Below the pieces are notes generated by a model. The model was not told the DNA's origin. It did no database searches and saw only the letters and a list, made by a program, of their open reading frames with translations. From positions 1 through 21,642 of the IMG/VR virus record IMGVR_UViG_3300023174_000710: DNA of 21,642 nucleotides. One strand, given 5' to 3'. This DNA is from a virus. A program made the position numbers and the translations under genes. This document shows positions 14,583-19,933 of this stretch, piece after piece (the stretch's first letter is position 1; the number at the start of each line of letters is the position of its first letter).

Positions 14583-15351
14583 TCTGCACCGCCCTCGGAT
14601 CGTATTTTTTCTCTGCCCGCCAGATCACGCAGATAGCTTGAAAGACCTCAAACGCCGCCTCCACCTCCTCCGGACTCCACTCCTTTTCGCTGATGGCGCC
14701 AGTGGCCGGATCGATATAAACGTTCCGGCACCAGGTCGGCTCCTCAAAGTGGGCGAAGCAGTAAGCGGATAGCTGATAGAGATCGGTGCTGTATGAATCC
14801 GCCTTGTCCTTCTTAAACTTGCGGGTTTTAAAATCGATCACCTCAACACGTGGCCCGTCTGTAGCTACAATCTCCGCAATCAAATCCACCCGGCCGGCAT
14901 AGCCCACATCCTCATTCACCAGCACCTGCTCCGCCGCGTGCGTCTTGTGCACCTTCTTGAACCAAGCCGTCAGGTTTTCCCAATGCGGCTCAAACCCAGC
15001 CCGCAGGTCGGCTGGCCTTGGCCCATCCACGCCAATAATCTCCGCCAAGCTGTGGACGTATGTTCCGCGGTCCGCTGCTGCCTCCAGCTCTCCTTTGCTG
15101 GCCGCCACCACTCTCTTGGCAAAGTCCGGATCCGCCTCACCATCGACTCTTGGCAGCGTCAAGGATTGCAGGATGGCGGTCTCTTGCTTCCAGTTGTCTA
15201 AGCCAGGTTTGGCCACGACTCCCAAACAATTTGTAACGCTGGGATAGGCGCTGACCTTGCGGGCGTCCCGGAGGTTGCCATGTACCGGCTCACCCATTCG
15301 GGTGTAATAGTGCGAATTTTCCGCCTGTGCGGTTGCGATTAACTGTGGCAC
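14575..15351 (-). CDS. RecB/Cas4-like PD-(D/E)XK exonuclease
   Basis: This is a 258-residue protein. The nuclease motifs are in order: RGTYVHSLAE (His100), GYAGRVDLIAE (Asp156), VEVIDFKTRK (Asp173, Lys175) and STDLYQLSAY (Gln193, Tyr197 region). These match the RecB-nuclease family used by phages for recombination or DNA degradation. The iron-sulphur cysteines of Cas4 are absent. The GTG at 15351 begins just after the previous stop (TGACGTG). With the SSB-like gene upstream, it forms a likely single-strand annealing/recombination pair, although no annealing protein is visible. Confidence 0.85.
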   Translation of the reverse strand: MPQLIATAQAENSHYYTRMGEPVHGNLRDARKVSAYPSVTNCLGVVAKPGLDNWKQETAILQSLTLPRVDGEADPDFAKRVVAASKGELEAAADRGTYVHSLAEIIGVDGPRPADLRAGFEPHWENLTAWFKKVHKTHAAEQVLVNEDVGYAGRVDLIAEIVATDGPRVEVIDFKTRKFKKDKADSYSTDLYQLSAYCFAHFEEPTWCRNVYIDPATGAISEKEWSPEEVEAAFEVFQAICVIWRAEKKYDPRAVQND

Positions 15352-15352
15352 G

Positions 15353-15451
15353 TCAGGCGTTCCAGTTGATCAGGATCTTCCACGTCGAGACGGCCACGTA
15401 AGCCACCAGCATGGGGAATCCGATGCGAACGATCATTTCAAGTGTTTCCAT
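15353..15451 (-). CDS. 32-residue single-span membrane protein (YvrJ-like)
   Basis: The ATG at 15451 has a good ribosome site (AGAAAGG). The product is METLEMIVRIGFPMLVAY then AVSTWKILINWNA: one hydrophobic helix with a Gly-Phe-Pro kink, like the YvrJ family of tiny phage/Bacillus membrane proteins. It could act as a small holin or membrane anchor. A longer frame from 15535 begins at TTG and reads through a GC hairpin, so I prefer the short one. Confidence 0.65.
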   Translation of the reverse strand: METLEMIVRIGFPMLVAYVAVSTWKILINWNA

Positions 15452-15471
15452 ATTTACCTTTCTTGCGCTGA

Positions 15472-15531
15472 CCGCCGCCGGATCCGGGGGGACACCGGCG
15501 ACGGCCCCGCTTGGTTTTGTTTTTCCTCCTG
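15472..15531 (-). promoter_or_regulatory. orphan ribosome-binding site plus GC hairpin upstream of the small membrane gene
   Basis: Just after the SSB-like stop the leftward strand has AGGAGGAAAAACAAAACC but no start codon at normal spacing. A 10-bp hairpin follows (15472-15481 with 15495-15504, one G-U). A nearly identical AGGAG-AAAAACAAAACC element lies before the DGQHR gene (about 16889-16910). A leftover of a deleted gene, or a ribosome-standby site, would explain it. Confidence 0.45.
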
Positions 15532-15536
15532 GCAAA

Positions 15537-16025
15537 TTAGAAGGGGACGTTGCTGCCTTCCGGGCTGTAGTTGACTGCGACAGGCTGCTCTTTCGGAGCC
15601 CTGTCCTTGGCTCGCGTGTAATCCTTGGTCACCGTCAGCTTGGCTTTGCCGGCCTTAAGCACGGCAATCACGTTGGCGTAGGTGGATCCGTCCCGCTCGT
15701 TGTGCTGGACAACGATCTGGCAGTTCGACCCGATCAGCTTTTCCACGTCCAACTCCTGCGGTGGCGCCTTGCCGAACCAGCTCTTCACGTCTTTGAAAAG
15801 AGAGCTCTTTTCATTCAGTGACAGGCCGTAGCGCCGGCCAATGGTGAACGGGCGGCCGTCCTCCATCTTTTCGCTGAGTTGCCAGACCAACCGGATCTGG
15901 TGTTTCTTTCCGTACTGCGTGTCCTGAATCCCCAGATCCACCACGTCACAGCACACCGCATCGAAAGTGCCTTCCGGTGCCGGTGTGTACGTTCCTCCGT
16001 TTCCTCTGCTTGCTACTATTGGCAT
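15537..16025 (-). CDS. single-strand DNA-binding-like protein (DUF669-like)
   Basis: The 162-residue protein begins with residues about 15-50 (GTFDAVCCDVVDLGIQDT, then KHQIRLVWQL), an OB-fold-like beta pattern seen in phage DUF669/SSB-like proteins. It ends SPEGSNVPF, close to the C-terminal acidic-Pro-Phe tip through which SSBs recruit partners. It has a strong AGGAGG site. The RecB-like nuclease gene is close downstream, and the pairing is common in phage recombination modules. It should coat single-stranded DNA during replication and recombination. Confidence 0.72.
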   Translation of the reverse strand: MPIVASRGNGGTYTPAPEGTFDAVCCDVVDLGIQDTQYGKKHQIRLVWQLSEKMEDGRPFTIGRRYGLSLNEKSSLFKDVKSWFGKAPPQELDVEKLIGSNCQIVVQHNERDGSTYANVIAVLKAGKAKLTVTKDYTRAKDRAPKEQPVAVNYSPEGSNVPF

Positions 16026-16026
16026 G

Positions 16027-16887
16027 TTATTTTTCCTCCTGTATTGTTGTTTCTGTTAGTCCCGCAGCTGCGCTGATTTTTCTGACGTTTCCTTTTTGCT
16101 GTTCCGCAAAAAACAGCCATCCACTGTTGCTCGTGGTAAGTCGTTTAATGTTTTCCTTGAGGGCTGCAGCTTTTAATGCGTTAAATGCCCAGCAGGTGTG
16201 CCGATTTAAAAGATTGCTGCCGCCACACGGGCTTGCGCTATTTAAGAGCAGGTTTCTCAGCAACAAGGCAGGGCTGCCCTGCTCAAGTCCGGCCCCGCTA
16301 ATAAATGGATCTACAAATTCAGTCGCAAGGGTTGGGAACGATTTTATCGCAACCGCAAAGCAGCCAATAATGGGCCCAGTAAGTATTTTAGTTTTATTAC
16401 CTGACGATAGTTTTTTTATGCTTGGATATATGCCAAGTATTTGAAAGGCCACAGGCGTCGTGTTTTTATGTAGTCCTGTTGCCCAATTCAATATGGCTCT
16501 AGTAGCGGCCGCCACCCTGTTGGCGTTTTCAACTCCATGACGCAATGCCAACTGCTCTCCAGTTTGCCTTTTGTAACCATTGTCGATTGTGTCTATGGCA
16601 TACAAACGAACTCCATTAACCATTTCCGCTGCAATTCCACGCGTGACAAGTAGGCATATAGCAATGCCACTCAAAATAATTGCCTGCAATCTGTGCTGAC
16701 CATCAATAAGGCAATCGTTTTCATCAAACGCAATCCCTTGATGATTTAAGAACCAATGTCCTGCCCTCATCTCTCTGGCGTATGATTCAGCCCTAGACAT
16801 AATCAGCTTCCGCTGATTGCCTGCCTTTACCTTTTTTAAGTATTCTTCTGCTATTTTAGGTGTTATTTTTTCTACTATTGTTTTCAT
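16027..16887 (-). CDS. DGQHR / ParB-like domain protein
   Basis: This is a 286-residue protein. The N-terminal part has SYAREMRAGHWFLNHQG and then LIDGQHRLQAIILSG, the DGQHR signature of ParB/Srx-like fold proteins found in phages and mobile elements. The C-terminal half is mostly helical with KRQTGEQLALRHG. Some relatives bind or cut DNA; others have NTPase or modification-linked roles. The gene is AT-rich compared with neighbours, suggesting recent acquisition. A GGAG lies about 16 bases before the ATG, longer than usual spacing. Role unknown, but position suggests replication or host takeover. Confidence 0.68.
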   Translation of the reverse strand: MKTIVEKITPKIAEEYLKKVKAGNQRKLIMSRAESYAREMRAGHWFLNHQGIAFDENDCLIDGQHRLQAIILSGIAICLLVTRGIAAEMVNGVRLYAIDTIDNGYKRQTGEQLALRHGVENANRVAAATRAILNWATGLHKNTTPVAFQILGIYPSIKKLSSGNKTKILTGPIIGCFAVAIKSFPTLATEFVDPFISGAGLEQGSPALLLRNLLLNSASPCGGSNLLNRHTCWAFNALKAAALKENIKRLTTSNSGWLFFAEQQKGNVRKISAAAGLTETTIQEEK

Positions 16888-16914
16888 GGCTGGTTTTGTT
16901 TTTCTCCTTTTTGG

Positions 16915-17130
16915 TTATTCGTCATCGACGAAGTCGTTGCTTGTGTGTGCGGGGTTAAGATCGACAAATTCCTGATCCGCCAAGTGCCACGCAATTTTGT
17001 GTTTTCTGGCCAAATCCTTGGCCGTGTCCCATTGACCCTTGGCTACGGCATTGACCACACGCTCAGCGGAATTGCGGCAAGCCATCACCTCAATGTTTTC
17101 AATTAGGCGAAATTTGGTGCAGTCGCTCAT
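16915..17130 (-). CDS. hypothetical 71-residue protein
   Basis: A small soluble protein with two helices (SAERVVNAVAKGQWDTAKDLA) and an acidic C-terminus (NDFVDDE). Its ATG overlaps the stop of the nuclease gene (ATGA). An acidic tail in a phage early gene could mimic DNA or dock a partner, but no family is recognised. Confidence 0.6.
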   Translation of the reverse strand: MSDCTKFRLIENIEVMACRNSAERVVNAVAKGQWDTAKDLARKHKIAWHLADQEFVDLNPAHTSNDFVDDE

Positions 17131-17456
17131 TTGACCTTCCGGGTGATCAACGCCTTAAGCCAGTTCACCACCATCAGCACGTTCTCGCTGGTTAGGCATT
17201 TGGTCGTGAAATGGATCACGTTCCAACCTTCCATGATTGCCAGCCGGCCTTTCTCCGCATCCTTCACCTGTCCCATGCCTCCGCTGTGCCGGCCCCGGAT
17301 AAACACTCCTCCGTCCAGCTCGATGGCTGCCTTGGCCGCCATGTGAGCGTAATCAAACCTGAACCGGCGGCCGGGATAGAACGTGACTTCCTTGGTCAGC
17401 GCCGGCCCCTTATGGATCGCCCACAAGCGCTCGAATTGATGCGCTAGGCGGCTCAC
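17127..17456 (-). CDS. DUF559/Vsr-like endonuclease
   Basis: This is a 109-residue protein. RRFRFDYAHMAAKAAIELDGG (Asp35, Glu46, Asp48), then GRHSGGMG and EKGRLAIMEGWNVIHFT form the core of the DUF559/very-short-patch-repair-like PD-(D/E)XK fold, common in phages as a possible Holliday-junction resolvase substitute or repair nuclease. The GTG start overlaps the preceding tiny gene by GTGA and has TTGGAGGG six bases upstream. It probably processes branched DNA made during replication. Confidence 0.78.
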   Translation of the reverse strand: MSRLAHQFERLWAIHKGPALTKEVTFYPGRRFRFDYAHMAAKAAIELDGGVFIRGRHSGGMGQVKDAEKGRLAIMEGWNVIHFTTKCLTSENVLMVVNWLKALITRKVK

Positions 17457-17563
17457 AGCAACCCTCCAAAATTATTCGGACGCCATAGCTGGGTTGGGGT
17501 CGGGATAATAGCCCCACTGCCCCCTGCGACTGCCCAGCCTTCTCTTATGTCGGCGTGGCTCAT
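17453..17563 (-). CDS. 36-residue hypothetical protein
   Basis: An ATG at 17563 (ATGA overlap with the upstream stop) opens a 36-codon frame starting MSHADIREGWAVAGGSG, with a Pro/Thr-rich middle and ending NNFGGLL. Its stop overlaps the nuclease GTG. The last codons hold the nuclease ribosome site. The gene is bracketed by a 12-bp inverted repeat. Its double coupling suggests it is translated; it may serve mainly to pace translation of the nuclease. Confidence 0.55.
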   Translation of the reverse strand: MSHADIREGWAVAGGSGAIIPTPTQLWRPNNFGGLL

Positions 17564-17573
17564 GGCGTCCGAA
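17475..17573 (-). repeat. 12-bp perfect inverted repeat bracketing a tiny gene
   Basis: TTCGGACGCCAT (17475-17486) and ATGGCGTCCGAA (17562-17573) are exact complements separated by 75 bp. In the leftward RNA, the arm at 17562-17573 covers the start codon of the 36-residue gene, and the other arm lies just before the nuclease ribosome site at about 17461-17466. A long-range stem could block translation of the tiny gene. Confidence 0.55.
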
Positions 17574-17772
17574 ATTCCTCTTTTATATAAAAGCCCTTGG
17601 CCTCTGGTGCCTGTGTTGTCTGCTTGGCGCACAGGCTTGCCACCACTTCCTCCAACCGCTTGATCCGGCTCTGCATATCGACGATGGAGGTCAGGATCGA
17701 AAATTCGGCGGATCCGTAGCTCGTGGCCGGTGCCGGCAGCACTCCCTCTTGCTCAAGGTCGCGGACGCTCAT
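17560..17772 (-). CDS. 70-residue coiled-coil protein
   Basis: The start is fixed by ATGA overlap with the membrane-protein gene. After a flexible Pro/Ala start it has ILTSIVDMQSRIKRLEEVV, a heptad-like helix, then ASLCAKQTT. It looks like an oligomeric adaptor. It is translated directly after the 50-residue membrane protein, so the two may work together, for instance as a membrane-tethered complex. No family recognised. Confidence 0.6.
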   Translation of the reverse strand: MSVRDLEQEGVLPAPATSYGSAEFSILTSIVDMQSRIKRLEEVVASLCAKQTTQAPEAKGFYIKEEFRTP

Positions 17773-17921
17773 CGGCCCAGCTCCTTTCGGATGAAGTCAA
17801 TGACCCAGCAGACAATGGCCACGGCCACGGCGATCCCGGTAACCCCCCATGCAGCCAAAACGACATAAATGGAAAGCGTTTGGATCAGCTCCCATAGAGC
17901 TTTAATGAAATCCCAGCTCAT
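17769..17921 (-). CDS. 50-residue single-span membrane protein
   Basis: The ATG at 17921 and the stop at 17769 both overlap neighbours (ATGA). The product starts MSWDFIKALWELIQTLS and has a clear membrane segment at about 18-42 (YVVLAAWGVTGIAVAVAIVC), then a basic end (DFIRKELGR). It could be a holin or a membrane anchor expressed early. Its codon use matches the rest of the operon. Confidence 0.72.
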   Translation of the reverse strand: MSWDFIKALWELIQTLSIYVVLAAWGVTGIAVAVAIVCWVIDFIRKELGR

Positions 17922-18172
17922 TTGACCCACCCCAGATCCACGGCCTGTCGGGCCCAGGCGCGATTAACGGCGGCAACGGGGTGCCAAACAAATCCAGAGG
18001 CGCATGCGCCAGACTTGGCTGCCCCAGATCCAGAAAATACTTTAGCCGGATTGCGGCTTGTTACGTCTGTGTTACATTCCCTTTGTAAGTCTTTGTCGGG
18101 AAAGGGTCGGAGCGGTGGGATTTGAACCCACGATTTAGCCAAACAGTGTGTTTTCGTATTATTAGTTAGCAT
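17918..18172 (-). CDS. possible 84-residue protein whose 5' part spans the attachment site
   Basis: The frame ends by ATGA overlap with the membrane gene, and its C-terminal third (FVWHPVAAVNRAWARQAV) looks like real coding sequence. The only in-frame ATG is at 18172, upstream of the tRNA-derived core, so residues about 13-23 are translated from the tRNA fragment. It has no ribosome-binding site that I can see. If real, integration at the tRNA would replace its 5' end. It may instead be chance coding read through the core. Confidence 0.4.
   Translation of the reverse strand: MLTNNTKTHCLAKSWVQIPPLRPFPDKDLQRECNTDVTSRNPAKVFSGSGAAKSGACASGFVWHPVAAVNRAWARQAVDLGWVK
18107..18145 (-). other. tRNA 3'-end fragment, probable attP core
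   Basis: On the leftward strand there is a complete T-arm (GTGGG-TTCAAAT-CCCAC, 18115-18131), the 7-base acceptor 3' strand CGCTCCG (18108-18114) and a discriminator A (18107). CCA is not encoded. No matching 5' acceptor half (CGGAGCG) or D-arm lies upstream, so it is not a whole tRNA gene. Such fragments restore the tRNA after integration at its 3' end. The integrase starts 80 bp away. Isotype not readable; the longish bases before the T-arm allow a Leu or Ser type. Confidence 0.82.
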
Positions 18173-18223
18173 ATATTACTCTTAATTGTTGTTTGTTTTT
18201 GAGTAATTTGATACGGTTGTTAC
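18146..18223. promoter_or_regulatory. AT-rich attP arm with a 7-bp inverted repeat
   Basis: About 78 bp of AT-rich, gene-poor DNA sits between the tRNA fragment and the integrase start. It contains ATTACTC (18175-18181) and its complement GAGTAAT (18201-18207). Such arms normally hold integrase and excisionase arm-binding sites and the integrase promoter. No clear -35/-10 pair stood out. Confidence 0.45.
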
Positions 18224-19390
18224 GTGGCCGCTATTTACCGCAGAAAAGACAGCCAATGGTTCTGGTTGCGCTACAAAACCGCCAATGGTAAGTGGAGCGC
18301 AAAAGCGACTAGATACAGAACCGACAACACGCTTCACAGGGCAAAGGCTCAAGAGGAGGCCGCCAAGCTCTCCGTTGGAGAGCGGACGATCAAATCGGAC
18401 CACGGATGGGTCTCGGCGATGATTGAGTCGCACCCGGTCTGCCCATCCAGCAAAAGGCACTACCTCAACAGCTGGCGGCATCTTTCCAGATTTATTGATG
18501 AGCATGGCATAACCCTGGAAGAATTTTCCCCCATCCATGCGGATCAATACATTACCTGGCGCATTGCTCATCCGCGCACCAATGGCAAGCCCGTTTGCAG
18601 AAATATGGCTGTGGACGACGTAAAAGCTCTTAAATGGATCCACCGGCAGGGTCGGCTTCGCGGTCTTGTTCACTCCGTGGCAATGATTGACTACCGCGCT
18701 AAAAAAAGCCCTCCCAGCAAGCGCCCCGTATTCACAGATGACGAAATCACCCGTGTAAGAAAATTTATTTGCCACAGCGCGGAAGTGGATCCTGGCTTTG
18801 AATGGATGTTTATTTCCTTTGAGATTGGTTACACCACGGGATGCCGACTGCGCGAAACCCGGCTGGATCTCCGCCTGGTCGATCTGCATGCTGGCACAAT
18901 CACCTTTCCGGAGCCTAAAGGAGGAGTAACCCGCGCCTACACCATCCCAATTCCATCGACCATTGTGCCCCTTTTGTCCCGCCTGAAAGCGTCCGGCCGC
19001 AGGTACGCCTTCGATTGGCCGGGACACGGAACAAAAATCAGCCATCATTGGCGGGTGCTGTTTAATTTGTGCGGCCTGTTCAAACATACATTCCATTCCC
19101 TGCGGGCCACTCGGGTAACAAACCTTCGGAAGTCAGGGATTCCGCAATCCGTCGCAATGCGGCTGGTGAACCACTCCTCAACCCTCGTGCACGAACTGTA
19201 CCAGCGGCACTTTGTTGAGGACTTGCGCAAGCACGTGGACGCCGGGCTTTTGCCATCCACTTCTCAAAATCAGTCGGAAAGACAATTCCGTGGCTCATGG
19301 GAAAACCATGCTCAAAAGCCATCCGCCTCACCTTCCCGTATGAAATCGAATACGCGGCCGACAGCTCCCGCATATTTAGAGCTTGGTTAA
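18224..19390 (+). CDS. int: tyrosine recombinase integrase
   Basis: This is a 388-residue protein. The N-terminal region (1-60) has the AP2-like/arm-binding look (AIYRRKDSQWFWLRYKTANG). A core-binding helical domain spans about 60-160. The catalytic domain has TGCRLRET (Arg208), PKGG (Lys232), HSLR (His291, Arg294), His317 in VNHSS and Tyr326 in ELYQRH. It recombines attP with the host tRNA. GTG start, no clear Shine-Dalgarno site. Residues beyond about 345 look non-conserved because this stretch is antisense to the excisionase-like gene. It is the only long rightward gene near a leftward operon. Confidence 0.92.
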   Translation: MAAIYRRKDSQWFWLRYKTANGKWSAKATRYRTDNTLHRAKAQEEAAKLSVGERTIKSDHGWVSAMIESHPVCPSSKRHYLNSWRHLSRFIDEHGITLEEFSPIHADQYITWRIAHPRTNGKPVCRNMAVDDVKALKWIHRQGRLRGLVHSVAMIDYRAKKSPPSKRPVFTDDEITRVRKFICHSAEVDPGFEWMFISFEIGYTTGCRLRETRLDLRLVDLHAGTITFPEPKGGVTRAYTIPIPSTIVPLLSRLKASGRRYAFDWPGHGTKISHHWRVLFNLCGLFKHTFHSLRATRVTNLRKSGIPQSVAMRLVNHSSTLVHELYQRHFVEDLRKHVDAGLLPSTSQNQSERQFRGSWENHAQKPSASPSRMKSNTRPTAPAYLELG

Positions 19391-19436
19391 GCCCTCGTTT
19401 TTTCAAGGCTTCATTTTGATACGACGCCAAACTCAT
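19080..19436 (-). CDS. excisionase-like HTH protein, antisense to int 3' end
   Basis: The 118-residue frame starts at an ATG overlapping the RHH gene stop (ATGA). Residues 22-63 contain MRELSAAYSISYGKVRRMA then EHGFP and FPTDFEKWMAKA, the winged HTH layout of AlpA/Xis proteins (helix, turn, recognition helix, then 'G-x-P...F...E-K-W'). The last 55 residues are antisense to the catalytic part of int and look low in coding character. Xis normally bends attachment DNA and turns integrase to excision. It is co-translated with an RHH regulator, so excision is tied to that regulator. Family likely, not certain. Confidence 0.68.
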   Translation of the reverse strand: MSLASYQNEALKKRGLNQALNMRELSAAYSISYGKVRRMAFEHGFPMSHGIVFPTDFEKWMAKARRPRACASPQQSAAGTVRARGLRSGSPAALRRIAESLTSEGLLPEWPAGNGMYV

Positions 19437-19609
19437 CGAACGGCCTCCATTCCATCTTGAGCCGTTTCATCAATCAACTGCGCCACAAGCTGGGAAAGCG
19501 AAAGATTCTTTTTTTCAGCAATCTCCCGGCCCAGCTTTTTTATGCGCACCGGAAGATACAAATTTGTGACTTCTGCCGAGCTGTTTTTCGAGGAGACTGC
19601 ACGTGCCAT
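19433..19609 (-). CDS. ribbon-helix-helix regulator (leftward)
   Basis: This is a 58-residue protein. EVTNLYLPVRIKKLG, then AEKKNLSLSQLVAQLI is a clear RHH fold (beta-strand TNLYL, helix A, turn with LS, helix B), the DNA-binding unit of Arc/MetJ-type repressors. It is strikingly like the divergent RHH product at 19722 (TNL-LP...A-K...LSxS...VAQLI). The stop overlaps the xis-like start. No Shine-Dalgarno site precedes the ATG at 19609; the predicted promoter would start the mRNA at or very near this ATG (leaderless). Likely one half of the lysis-lysogeny switch. Confidence 0.78.
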   Translation of the reverse strand: MARAVSSKNSSAEVTNLYLPVRIKKLGREIAEKKNLSLSQLVAQLIDETAQDGMEAVR

Positions 19610-19615
19610 GTGCGT

Positions 19616-19644
19616 GTCTTATGCGCATTGTATGCGTGCGTCAA
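19616..19644 (-). promoter_or_regulatory. putative leftward promoter for the RHH-xis pair
   Basis: On the leftward strand TTGACG (19639-19644) and TAAGAC (19616-19621) are 17 bp apart. The -35 is good and the -10 is weak. Transcription would begin about seven bases on, at the ATG at 19609, giving a leaderless mRNA. The spacer contains TGCGCA and TATGCG half-sites, so a bound repressor would sit on the promoter. Confidence 0.4.
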
Positions 19645-19686
19645 CAAGAATCTTATTTTTTTCTCAAATTATTTTTTAGGGCAGAT

Positions 19687-19715
19687 TTGACCTGCGCAGT
19701 TATTACGCATAAACT
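19687..19715 (+). promoter_or_regulatory. putative rightward promoter for the second RHH gene
   Basis: TTGACC (19687-19692) and TAAACT (19710-19715) are 17 bp apart. The start point would fall at about 19722, the A of the ATG, again a leaderless mRNA. The spacer contains TGCGCA and TTACGCA. The match is four of six bases at the -10. Confidence 0.45.
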
Positions 19716-19721
19716 ACGCAA

Positions 19722-19931
19722 ATGAGCAAAGAGGCCACTAACCTTACCCTGCCAAAGCAGGTAAAAGCCAAAGGCATTGATTTGGCCAAGAAAGCCGGAA
19801 TGAGTCTTTCCACCTACGTAGCACAGCTGATTTTGAAGGAGGCGGCTCGCGATCAGGGTTTTACTGCCGAGAGCCCTGCATTGTATGCTCCCGCTCGGTC
19901 ACGGGGAAAAACTAGCCCAAAAGGGATATAG
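19722..19931 (+). CDS. ribbon-helix-helix regulator (rightward)
   Basis: This is a 69-residue protein. TNLTLPKQVKAKGIDLA then KKAGMSLSTYVAQLILKEA is an RHH domain. It shares spacing and many positions with the leftward RHH protein, so the two are paralogues or a duplicated pair. A 25-residue tail (YAPARSRGKTS) is basic and disordered. No Shine-Dalgarno site precedes the ATG. It is followed after three bases by a small membrane protein. It is the likely partner in a two-repressor switch; which of the two maintains lysogeny cannot be told from sequence. Confidence 0.75.
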   Translation: MSKEATNLTLPKQVKAKGIDLAKKAGMSLSTYVAQLILKEAARDQGFTAESPALYAPARSRGKTSPKGI

Positions 19932-19933
19932 TT

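Larger units (their letters stand above)
19610..19721. promoter_or_regulatory. 112-bp divergent switch region with TATGCG-type half-sites
   Basis: The region separates two divergent RHH genes. TGCGCA occurs at 19622-19627 (inside the 8-bp palindrome ATGCGCAT) and at 19693-19698. TATGCG or its complement also occurs at 19631-19636 and 19704-19711, and ACGCA again at 19716-19720. The sites cluster at both ends next to the two promoters, with a T-rich, site-free middle (19651-19679). This layout fits two operator groups, one per promoter, bound by RHH dimers. Confidence 0.6.

Noticed and set aside
14575-15351. Cas4 nuclease
   Set aside because: The iron-sulphur cysteines are missing and the neighbours are phage recombination genes.
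18107-18223. a complete tRNA gene
   Set aside because: Only the T-arm and 3' acceptor strand are present; no 5' acceptor match or D-arm within about 100 bases upstream.
18182-19096. 304-residue open frame on the - strand
   Set aside because: It lies antisense to the integrase coding region, shows no family motifs and has no coupling to neighbours.
19457-19690. 77-residue + frame across the RHH gene
   Set aside because: It is antisense to the leftward RHH gene and runs into the switch region; Cys/Phe-rich without a family.
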